From positions 82,312 through 146,311 of the forward strand of contig MSGV01000023.1 in NCBI GenBank assembly GCA_001940845.1: DNA of 64,000 nucleotides. Direction: 5' to 3'. Within the stretch, counting starts at the first letter, position 1. Every line of letters starts with the position of its first letter. This DNA is from Christensenellaceae bacterium Phil7. GTDB taxonomy: Bacteria; Bacillota; Clostridia; Christensenellales; CAG-138. Below, piece by piece: positions 36,257 through 43,859 of the stretch. The position numbers and the translations under genes are program-made. The notes beneath the pieces were generated by a model. That model had not been told where the DNA came from, ran no database searches, and was given only the letters and a program-made list of their open reading frames with translations.

Positions 36257-37531
36257 TTAGATCAATGCTTGAGCAAATGCATCGGCATCAAAGGGCTGAA
36301 GATCATCAATACCCTCTCCGATGCCTATAAAACGAACGGGAAGATGCAGTTCATCCTTAACCGCAACCACTACGCCGCCCTTTGCAGTTCCATCGAGCTT
36401 TGTAAGTATTATACCGGTCAGTCCGGCATTTTCACCAAAAACCTTTGCTTGTGCAATCGCATTTTGGCCGGTTGTTGCATCAAGCACGAGCAATACCTCG
36501 ACCGGAATACCGGGGAGTTCCCTATCGATGACGCGACGCATCTTGGAAAGCTCATTCATCAGATTGACTTTGTTATGAAGCCTTCCCGCAGTATCGCAGA
36601 TGAGTATATCGCTGTTCTTTGCTTTAAATGATGCAATCGAATCAAAAACGACGGCAGCGGGATCGGCACCTTCTCCATGCTTGACTATTGGAACATCCGC
36701 GCGTTCTGCCCAAATTGTGAGCTGCTCGGCGGCAGCTGCTCGGAAGGTATCGGCCGCTGCAAGCATAACGGACTTTCCATCGGCCTTATACATCGATGCA
36801 AGCTTGCCAATGGATGTGGTCTTTCCGACGCCATTCACGCCGACAATCATGATAACCGCTTTGTCGACATCGGAAAGGAATTCATCGTCGGGCCGCATGG
36901 TTTCCGAAAGCAGCTGTATCATGACCTTCCTGGCTTCCGTTCGGGTGTGAATGCCATTTGCCTTAAGCTCTTTGCGAAGCTGAGTCAGAAGCTTTTCCGT
37001 GGTTGTCATTCCCATATCGGAAATTATCATAGCTTCCTCCAGCTCCTCATAAAACTCGTCATCGATTTTTTCTCCATTTTCAACAAACAGACTTCCAAGC
37101 AGGGTATCCCTGGTTTTGCGCAGCCCGTCCTTGAGTTTTGAGAAAAAACCTTGCTTTGCGGGTTTATCGGGTTTTGCGGGTTTTTCCTGCTGAATAGAAG
37201 CCGAAGAATCCTCTGTATTGAGCGGTTCCGCATTTCGTTCAGTTGTTGTGTTGGGCTTTGTTTCGACTTCTTCAGTGATTTGCGGTACCGTGAGCTCATT
37301 CGGCAAATCCTTTTCGGCTTCATCTCCTGGCAAATCATGCGTATCCATAGGCGAACACTCAGATGTTGAATCGCACGGACACTCTTCGGGAGTCTGCAAT
37401 TCACCATCGCAGCGCATGGATGAATCCTGTTCGTCCATTGGCTGTTCGATGGATGCAGTCTTTTCTTCGGCAATCGCTTCCTCTTTGTTCTTGCCCTTGT
37501 TTTTGCGCTTGAAAATATCCCACATTGACAT
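36257..37531 (-). CDS. ftsY: Signal recognition particle receptor FtsY
   Basis: GTPase that docks SRP-ribosome complexes at the membrane. 424 residues. Residues about 10-120 are a long acidic, Glu/Pro/Thr-rich A domain. The NG domain follows: G1 VGVNGVGKTTS, DTAGRLHNKVNLMNEL (G3), TKLDGTAKGG (G4) and a final helix. The N-terminal MSMWDIFKRKNKGKN is a basic amphipathic membrane anchor. GGAG lies 8 nt before the ATG at 37531. Follows smc by 12 nt. Confidence 0.96.
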   Translation of the reverse strand: MSMWDIFKRKNKGKNKEEAIAEEKTASIEQPMDEQDSSMRCDGELQTPEECPCDSTSECSPMDTHDLPGDEAEKDLPNELTVPQITEEVETKPNTTTERNAEPLNTEDSSASIQQEKPAKPDKPAKQGFFSKLKDGLRKTRDTLLGSLFVENGEKIDDEFYEELEEAMIISDMGMTTTEKLLTQLRKELKANGIHTRTEARKVMIQLLSETMRPDDEFLSDVDKAVIMIVGVNGVGKTTSIGKLASMYKADGKSVMLAAADTFRAAAAEQLTIWAERADVPIVKHGEGADPAAVVFDSIASFKAKNSDILICDTAGRLHNKVNLMNELSKMRRVIDRELPGIPVEVLLVLDATTGQNAIAQAKVFGENAGLTGIILTKLDGTAKGGVVVAVKDELHLPVRFIGIGEGIDDLQPFDADAFAQALI

Positions 37532-37543
37532 AACACTATCTCC

Positions 37544-40500
37544 TTAATCTTGATTAAATTTAGCAGATACGATGGTCGAAATGCCCTTTTCCTGCATGGA
37601 AACGCCATAAAGGGCATTGCAAACGGCCATAGCACCTTTTCTATGAGTGATTATTATAAATTGAGTGCCTACAGAGTATTCTTTAAGATACCTGGCAAAA
37701 TTATCAACATTGGCTTCATCGAGCGAAGTATCGATCTCATCCAAAATGCAGAATGCAGCGGGTTTGAGCTTCAATATCGCAAATAGAAGCGCGATGGCAG
37801 TAAGCGCTTGCTCTCCGCCGGACAGCAGGGAGAGCAATTGGAGCTTCTTTCCGGGAGGCTGAGCAATGATATCAATATTGCAATTGAGGACATCGCTTTT
37901 ATCGGATAATACAAGCTCCGCTTTACCTCCGCCGAACAAAGCCGTGAATGTATCGCTGAAGTTCGACTGTATTAGCGAAAACTGTGCTGAGAATTCAGCT
38001 TCCATTGTAGCGGTAAGCTTCGATATCAATTCGTTAAGGTCGGATTCGGCTCGGCGCAGATCGCTGCATTGAGCGGTCAATTCATCATATCGAGCTTTAA
38101 CCTCCCGATACTCCTCAATCGAGGAAGCGTTGACCTGCCCCAGCGATTTGATGAGTTTCCGAAGTTCATCAGCACGCATATGGGATTGCGTAGCCTGGAT
38201 ATCTCGCTTGAATGGGAGCGCATTATCATATGTGAGCTCATATTCCTGCCATATACGTTCGCAAAGGCTGCTTATATCTCCCTGCGCACGGCTGAGGTTA
38301 AGCTCACATCGGTGATGGCGATCCCGAAGGTCGATGAGCTGCTGCGCAATATTTTCACGTTCTGCACGCTTTTCATCGAGAAGTTTAAGCTTAGCGGCGC
38401 GTTCAGCTTCAAGATCGCCTTGTTTTGCCTTTAAAGCATCAAATTTCTGACGTTCTATGGCTATGGCTTGTGAAAGCTCGTTCAGTTCAGCATTGATGCT
38501 TTCAATATCTTCGAGCGCCTTTTTTATTGCGCCCTTTGCAGAAACCAGCGAAATTTTTTTTGAACCGATATCGCTCGTAATGCGTTTGATATCGGAATTG
38601 GCAGAATTCCTTTCCTTTTCGGACGCCATAAGCCTGACTCTGATTTCACTCAGCGAATCGTTTGCGCTCTGAAGCTTAATACGAAGTTTATTCAGTTCGC
38701 TCTGTACGGCTCGAATATCCTCGTTCGTTGTAGCGTTGCCCTCGGATAACCCGGATTCAGCGACAAGTGCCTCCTTAGTCTGTGCATCAATCTCAGAAAG
38801 GGAATCCAAAAGTTGATCAGCCTCAACATCGAGCTTTGTGGCCGATTCGGAATTTTTTTGTATGTATTTCTTGATTATATCGGCTCGCTCATTTGCTGAG
38901 GCAAGCTTTACATCCAATGAACGGAGCTGTTCTGATGCATATGAAGCATCATCCCTTGCCCTTGACAGCCGATTTTTGATCAGCCTGATCCGCTCGGAAG
39001 CCTCCGAAATCTCGCTCTCAAATCGCTTGCTGCGTTCGATAAGCTCTTCAATCTCGCGCTCGCGTCCAAGCAGACTTATCTCACGCTTCTGCATACTGCC
39101 GCCAGTCATACTGCCACCGGGATTGAGAAGATCGCCCTTCAGCGTTGCTATACGGAATGATGAGCGAGCCCTTCTGTTTATAGCTATTCCGACATCGAGA
39201 TCTCGAACGATGACAACTCTTCCCAGGAGGTTATCGATGACCTTTTGATATATGGAGTCATAGCCAACCAGCTCCGATGCCGTGCCAAAGCAGCCGTCGA
39301 TCTGCGTATAAGAGAGTTCCTCGCTGCTCAGGAGCCTTGGGCGCATACTGCTGACTGGTAGGAGTGTGGCTCTGCCATAATCCCTTCTTCTAAGGTATTC
39401 GATAATAAATTTTGCATCCTGCTCCGTAGGCACTACAATATTTTGCAGAGCCGAACCAAGGGCAGCTTCTATAGCAGCCTCATATTCGGCAGGGACCGAA
39501 ATCAACTCTGCCAACACTCCATGTATGCGTTCAGAAAGCTGTGCATTATTAGAGGCATCATTTAGCAGACGCTTAACGCTGGCATAATAGCCATCATGAG
39601 CACGCTTGAGATCCTTAAGAACTCGAATTCGAGAATTGATTGAATTGAGCTCATTTTCATGCTTCCGCTGTCCGGCAGAACATGCTGAGAGCTCCTGATC
39701 TAATGCTTTAATGCATTCCGTGGAGGATAAATAGCTGGTCTTCAGCGTACCTTTTTCAATGGAAACGCGGCTTATTTCTTCCTCCGCATCCAAAAGCTCC
39801 TGTTCAAGCTTTTGAGCATCCAATTCTAATTCATGTTTCTCGGATTTTATAGCCTCAAGTCTGCTGTCGATACTTGATTTCATCGTTTCAAGCCTTGAAA
39901 TACGGCTTTTGGCATCAGCAATGCTATTCATGGCAGCCATCATAGCCTGCTTACGCCGCTCAAGCAGCTGCTCCTTATCTGATATAGTGGCTTGGAGTTC
40001 GGATAGCTCCCTCTCCTGAATATCCATATCGGCACGCATTTCAGTGTAAAGGTCGGATTCTTCGCTGTAATGTGAATGAAGCGTGCCAAGCCGTTCATTT
40101 GAAACTTCAATATCCCGCTCGAGCTGTTCGATCAGAGCTTTTTGATGCTCAATTTCTGCCTCAAGCGCAGCTTTTCTTTCATGAAGCAGTTTTTCATGTC
40201 CGACAGATGCTTCTACCTCGGATGACATTTCTATCAATAGCTGCGCAAGCTCGCTGAGAGAGCCCGAGAGTGATCGTTCCTGCTCTTCGATGCAGGTACA
40301 TCCGTAAGCAAGGCGTGATTCTTCCGCCGCAGAGTCTTCAATTGCCGCAGCCATCATTTCTGCACTTTCGGATAGCTGTTTGATTTTTTCGCTGGATTTA
40401 TCGTATTGATACAGGAAGAGATTTATCTCCAAATCCTTAAGCTCTTCACGGTATTTGAAATATTCGGAAGCCTTTTCGCTGTCGCGTCTGAGCGGCTCCA

Positions 40501-41104
40501 GCCTGGATTCCAACTCGATGATGATATCATCAAGCCTTGTGAGATTCTTAGTGGTGTTTTGAAGCTTTCGTTCAGCATCTTCCTTTCGAGCACGGTATTT
40601 CATAACACCGGCAGCCTCTTCAAAAACCTCGCGTCTATCTCCGGAACGATCTGATAATATCTCTCCGACGCGCCCCTGACCAATGATGGAATAGCCGTCC
40701 TTGCCTATGCCGGTATCGCGGAACAACTCATGTATATCCTTGAGTCGGCAGGGGATCTTGTTTATGAAATATTCGCTCTCGCCGGAACGATAGGAATGGC
40801 GGGATACGACAACCTCGGAGTACGAAGAAGCCAAGGTACCATCCGAATTATCGAAATACATTGATACCTGACAGTAGGATAGGGGACGGCGCGTTTCCGT
40901 TCCGCCGAATATGAAATCTTCAACCTTCTTACCTCTTAAAGCACGTGCGCTCTGTTCTCCAAGAACAAATCGGAATGCATCGGCTATATTACTCTTTCCA
41001 CAGCCATTCGGACCTAATATACCGGTAATGCCGGGCTCAAATATGAGCTCGGTTCGCTTGGCAAATGATTTGAATCCGCTTATTTCGAGTTTCGTTAGCT
41101 GCAT
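37544..41104 (-). CDS. smc: Chromosome segregation protein SMC
   Basis: ATPase of the SMC-ScpAB condensin that organises and separates chromosomes. 1186 residues, standard length. Head: KLEISGFKSFAKRTEL and Walker A GPNGCGKSNI near residue 32. Two long coiled coils (about 170-500 and 680-1010) surround the hinge (about 510-670, with VLAELISVPAEYEAAIEAALG, shown in part). C-terminal head: signature LLSGGEQALTAIALLFAI and Walker B CILDEIDTSLDEANV. The rnc gene ends 7 nt upstream. Confidence 0.98.
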   Translation of the reverse strand: MQLTKLEISGFKSFAKRTELIFEPGITGILGPNGCGKSNIADAFRFVLGEQSARALRGKKVEDFIFGGTETRRPLSYCQVSMYFDNSDGTLASSYSEVVVSRHSYRSGESEYFINKIPCRLKDIHELFRDTGIGKDGYSIIGQGRVGEILSDRSGDRREVFEEAAGVMKYRARKEDAERKLQNTTKNLTRLDDIIIELESRLEPLRRDSEKASEYFKYREELKDLEINLFLYQYDKSSEKIKQLSESAEMMAAAIEDSAAEESRLAYGCTCIEEQERSLSGSLSELAQLLIEMSSEVEASVGHEKLLHERKAALEAEIEHQKALIEQLERDIEVSNERLGTLHSHYSEESDLYTEMRADMDIQERELSELQATISDKEQLLERRKQAMMAAMNSIADAKSRISRLETMKSSIDSRLEAIKSEKHELELDAQKLEQELLDAEEEISRVSIEKGTLKTSYLSSTECIKALDQELSACSAGQRKHENELNSINSRIRVLKDLKRAHDGYYASVKRLLNDASNNAQLSERIHGVLAELISVPAEYEAAIEAALGSALQNIVVPTEQDAKFIIEYLRRRDYGRATLLPVSSMRPRLLSSEELSYTQIDGCFGTASELVGYDSIYQKVIDNLLGRVVIVRDLDVGIAINRRARSSFRIATLKGDLLNPGGSMTGGSMQKREISLLGREREIEELIERSKRFESEISEASERIRLIKNRLSRARDDASYASEQLRSLDVKLASANERADIIKKYIQKNSESATKLDVEADQLLDSLSEIDAQTKEALVAESGLSEGNATTNEDIRAVQSELNKLRIKLQSANDSLSEIRVRLMASEKERNSANSDIKRITSDIGSKKISLVSAKGAIKKALEDIESINAELNELSQAIAIERQKFDALKAKQGDLEAERAAKLKLLDEKRAERENIAQQLIDLRDRHHRCELNLSRAQGDISSLCERIWQEYELTYDNALPFKRDIQATQSHMRADELRKLIKSLGQVNASSIEEYREVKARYDELTAQCSDLRRAESDLNELISKLTATMEAEFSAQFSLIQSNFSDTFTALFGGGKAELVLSDKSDVLNCNIDIIAQPPGKKLQLLSLLSGGEQALTAIALLFAILKLKPAAFCILDEIDTSLDEANVDNFARYLKEYSVGTQFIIITHRKGAMAVCNALYGVSMQEKGISTIVSAKFNQD

Positions 41105-41111
41105 CTGGCAA

Positions 41112-41822
41112 TCAAATGGGTTGGTTCAGGAGTTCTAGCGTTGCCTTTGCGGCATGCTGCCCGGCTTCCTGTTTTGAACTGCCATCTCCAAAACCATATA
41201 CAACTCCGCCTATGCTTACCTGCATAGTGAAAATACGCTTATGATCAGGACCATTAATTCCAATAACAGTATATTTTAGCTCTCCTGCATGACGATGCTG
41301 CACATATTCTTGCAGCAATGTTTTATAATCCTTAACGGAAACGCTCTTGATAGCATCCTCTATGCTGGTGCGCACAAAGCTCAATATGAATTGTCGGGCA
41401 GGTTCAATACCTCCATCAAGGTAGATAGCTCCAATGACGGCTTCAAGCGCATCGGAGAGTATTGAGGGCTTTTCGCGTCCGCCGGTATTTTCTTCGCCGT
41501 GACTGAGCAGCAGATAGCTGCCAAGATTGAGGCTTCGAGCGACATCAAAAAGCGCAGGCTCGTAAACCGCACGTGAACGAGTTCTTGTCATCAAACCCTC
41601 ATTCATATTCGGATAATTTTTGTAAAGGTATTCGCTGACGCAAAGCTCAAGTACAGCATCACCTAAGAACTCCATTCGTTCGTTGTGTTTATGTGCTTTG
41701 TTTTCACCATTTACATAAGAAGAATGGGTGAGCGCAACATTTAGAGTTTCAAGGTCTGTGAAGTTGTAGCTGAGCTTTGCGGAAAGTTGATTAAGTGACG
41801 CAATGCGTGTTTCAGAAAGCAT
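41112..41822 (-). CDS. rnc: Ribonuclease III
   Basis: Cleaves double-stranded RNA; matures rRNA. 236 residues: RNase III domain with signature NERMEFLGDAVLELCVSEYL and the second acidic motif DALEAVIGAIYLDGG, then a dsRNA-binding domain (about 160-230: YKTLLQEYVQ through GSSKQEAGQHAAKATLEL). GGAGG is just upstream of the start. A strong stem-loop lies in the acpP-rnc spacer and could be an RNase III target. Confidence 0.97.
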   Translation of the reverse strand: MLSETRIASLNQLSAKLSYNFTDLETLNVALTHSSYVNGENKAHKHNERMEFLGDAVLELCVSEYLYKNYPNMNEGLMTRTRSRAVYEPALFDVARSLNLGSYLLLSHGEENTGGREKPSILSDALEAVIGAIYLDGGIEPARQFILSFVRTSIEDAIKSVSVKDYKTLLQEYVQHRHAGELKYTVIGINGPDHKRIFTMQVSIGGVVYGFGDGSSKQEAGQHAAKATLELLNQPI

Positions 41823-41846
41823 TTATTCCTCCGCAAAAGATATGTT

Positions 41847-41896
41847 TATTCGCCCATACCGTAATTCAATTCTATCAAGAGCGGCATGGGCGAATA
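41847..41896 (-). promoter_or_regulatory. Stem-loop in the acpP-rnc spacer
   Basis: TATTCGCCCAT (41847-41857) and ATGGGCGAATA (41886-41896) form a perfect 11-bp stem, extended inward by CCG/CGG after a mismatch. It lies 25 nt before the rnc start on the transcript from acpP. There is no T-run, so it is probably a processing or regulatory element, not a terminator. Confidence 0.5.
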
Positions 41897-41907
41897 CCGA
41901 TAAGTAT

Positions 41908-42129
41908 TTATTTGGATTCAACATAGGCGGCAACGTCGCCGACGGTTTTTAGCTTGGGCAGATCTTCTTCCGGGATCTCGATGCCATAGCGTTCTTCAAG
42001 GCCGGTGACGAGCTCCACTATATCGAGCGAATCGGCTTTAAGATCATCGATTAGTCTGGATTCTGCTGTAACAGTATCAATGGAGATACCAAGCTGAGCA
42101 GCAATGCTCTCGCGAATTTCATTAAGCAT
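41908..42129 (-). CDS. acpP: Acyl carrier protein
   Basis: Carries fatty-acyl intermediates on a phosphopantetheine arm. 73 residues, acidic. The modified serine is in the DSLDIVEL motif (LKADSLDIVELVTGLEE), followed by YGIEIPEEDLPKLKTVGD. AAGGAG precedes the start. It has its own promoter with a palindrome inside. Confidence 0.97.
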   Translation of the reverse strand: MLNEIRESIAAQLGISIDTVTAESRLIDDLKADSLDIVELVTGLEERYGIEIPEEDLPKLKTVGDVAAYVESK

Positions 42130-42168
42130 ATCTATTCTCCTTTTGAATGATTGAATTAATCCAACGCT

Positions 42169-42197
42169 ATTTTAGCGCAAATTGCGCTTTAAGTCAA
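42169..42197 (-). promoter_or_regulatory. acpP promoter with palindrome in the spacer
   Basis: On the minus strand: TTGACT (42197-42192), 17-nt spacer, TAAAAT (42174-42169). The spacer is almost filled by the perfect palindrome AGCGCAA-A-TTGCGCT (42174-42188). A second short one, CGCTA-TTT-TAGCG (42165-42177), overlaps the -10. It resembles neither a FapR nor a FabT site. Confidence 0.65.
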
Positions 42198-42219
42198 ATC
42201 AAAATTGCGAGGACAGAGT

Positions 42220-43242
42220 TTATTCTGAGGTTTGCATGGATTTTTCAACAAAATCCTCTATTTGACCGACAACATTACCATTTATGAGCATACGAGCTTG
42301 ATTTATCGCAGATGCAATAGCTTTTGCATCGCTGTTACCATGCGCTTTGATGATGCCGCTGCGTATTCCAAGCAGCGGAGCTCCGCCATACTCCTTATAA
42401 TCCATCTTTGCTTTGAGAGATTTAAAGGCAGATTTGCTCATCGCTGCACCAAGCTTAGATAGAGTTGAGCCCATGAGCTCGGCTTTAAGCATTGTCAGCA
42501 GGGTGGAGATGGTTCCCTCCATGCTTTTAAGTATGGCGTTTCCCACAAATCCATCACAGACGACTACATCATAATCACCGCTCATAACTTCGCGCGCTTC
42601 GCAGTTGCCGATGAAATTTATATCTTCCTCTGCTTTAAGCAGCGCGTATGATGCTTTGGTGAGCTCATTGCCCTTTCCCTCTTCAGTTCCGTTGCTGATG
42701 ATTCCAATGCGGGGAGCACTGATGCCGAGCACACCATTCATATATGCAGTTCCCATCTTTGCGAACTGAACCAAATATTCAGGCTTGCAATCAGCGTTGG
42801 CTCCGCAGTCTATAAGCATGACAGGCCCTTTAAGCGAGGGCATAACCGGAGCAAGCGCAGGGCGAAGTATGCCGCGAATACGCTTGACGATGAGTGTGGC
42901 TCCGGCAAGTATTGCTCCTGAGCTGCCCGCCGATATGAAGCAATCCGCCTCACCATTGGCAACGATTTGAAGTGCTTTCACGAGCGAGCTCTCCTTCTTA
43001 TGCTTGATAGCGATCGTCGGCTGTTCATCGCAGGTGATGATATCCGGAGCATGAACGATTTTTATTCGGTGTTTCAAGCCTGTGTAATCGGATTCATATT
43101 TGCTGAGCTCATTCTGGATCAACGCAGCATCGCCGGTGAATATGATGCTGAAGTCATCATACCTGGACATTGCCTGAAGTGTGCCTTCAATGATTGCACC
43201 AGGAGAATTGTCCCCTCCGAATGCATCAATGGCAAATTTCAT
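42220..43242 (-). CDS. plsX: Phosphate acyltransferase PlsX
   Basis: Makes acyl-phosphate from acyl-ACP for phospholipid synthesis. About 340 residues. Motifs are the N-terminal KFAIDAFGGDNSPGAIIEG, CFISAGSSGAILAGATL, MLIDCGANADCKPEYL and VVCDGFVGNAILKSMEGT. ATG 43242 is chosen because AAAGGTGG lies about 10 nt upstream; the GTG at 43254 is inside that ribosome site. It has a ~190-nt structured leader and its own promoter. It is the first gene of the inverted plsX-acpP-rnc-smc-ftsY block. Confidence 0.96.
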   Translation of the reverse strand: MKFAIDAFGGDNSPGAIIEGTLQAMSRYDDFSIIFTGDAALIQNELSKYESDYTGLKHRIKIVHAPDIITCDEQPTIAIKHKKESSLVKALQIVANGEADCFISAGSSGAILAGATLIVKRIRGILRPALAPVMPSLKGPVMLIDCGANADCKPEYLVQFAKMGTAYMNGVLGISAPRIGIISNGTEEGKGNELTKASYALLKAEEDINFIGNCEAREVMSGDYDVVVCDGFVGNAILKSMEGTISTLLTMLKAELMGSTLSKLGAAMSKSAFKSLKAKMDYKEYGGAPLLGIRSGIIKAHGNSDAKAIASAINQARMLINGNVVGQIEDFVEKSMQTSE

Positions 43243-43437
43243 AAATAATACCACCTTTCATTATCACGAATGAATGTATGATTGCATGGAGCGAATGAAA
43301 GATAAATATATGTAAAACACGAGAACCTTCCATATCGTTCGCACGCATCGGGTTTGCTTTACGGTCGGTATAAAGTATGATGCCTGATGAATTGGATAAT
43401 ACAAAGCAAAGCCGACGGTAATCGCGAAACCTTCATT

Positions 43438-43466
43438 ATTATAGTGTATTTTATGGAAAATTTCAA
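43438..43466 (-). promoter_or_regulatory. Promoter of plsX
   Basis: On the minus strand: TTGAAA (43466-43461), 17-nt spacer, TATAAT (43443-43438). Confidence 0.75.
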
Positions 43467-43514
43467 TTGTTTATCAAAGCCGGATCAGGCATTATCATCG
43501 TTTTTGCTGTGTTA

Positions 43515-43543
43515 TTGAAATTAATGCCGGTTTATGTTAAAAT
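43515..43543 (+). promoter_or_regulatory. Promoter of the ABC exporter operon
   Basis: TTGAAA at 43515-43520, 17-nt spacer, TAAAAT at 43538-43543, about 30 nt before the TTG start. Confidence 0.7.
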
Positions 43544-43571
43544 AGAATCAATATGATCGGAGGATAAAAAA

Positions 43572-43853
43572 TTGAAAAAGACACTTGCGTGGATCTGTAT
43601 TGCGCTTACTGGGGCAGCATTTATAATGCTTTGCCTGGTGCTGATATTACGAATTCAACTATGGATTCCTATCATAATGTTTGCGATTGCACTCGTTATG
43701 CTGGCTATGATAAAAAGAATGCCGGGAGATGAACGAATAAAGCCTGTTCCGCAAACCCATGATATGGCATTTTTTGATACCGATGAAGCATTCGAAAACA
43801 CGCCGTCGGAGCCAAAAGGAAATATAAACCAGCAGAAAAAACATAAGAGATAA
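43572..43853 (+). CDS. Small two-TM membrane protein
   Basis: 93 residues starting at TTG 43572, supported by GGAGG at 43559-43563. Two adjacent hydrophobic segments (about 6-28 and 31-47) are followed by a polar, charged cytoplasmic tail ending in KKHKR. No known family. It lies 6 nt before the ABC exporter gene, so the two are cotranscribed, and it may be an accessory protein of that exporter. Confidence 0.6.
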   Translation: MKKTLAWICIALTGAAFIMLCLVLILRIQLWIPIIMFAIALVMLAMIKRMPGDERIKPVPQTHDMAFFDTDEAFENTPSEPKGNINQQKKHKR

Positions 43854-43859
43854 AATATT

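Larger units (their letters stand above)
43243..43571. other. Divergent intergenic region with structured plsX leader
   Basis: 329 bases without a gene. It holds the ~190-nt plsX leader (43243 to about 43431), the plsX promoter and the promoter of the rightward operon. In the leader, two complementary pairs interleave: GTCGG (43364-43368) with CCGAC (43412-43416), and TTTGCTTT (43353-43360) with AAAGCAAA (43403-43410). They can form a pseudoknot or two competing stems. Confidence 0.5.

Noticed and set aside
37027..37635. Long overlapping frames antisense or out of frame to ftsY and smc
   Set aside because: They are shadows of the strongly coding ftsY/smc frames, with no ribosome site or domain.
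43243..43466. FapR operator at plsX
   Set aside because: The known TTAGTACCTnnnnnAGGTACTAA-like palindrome is not present.
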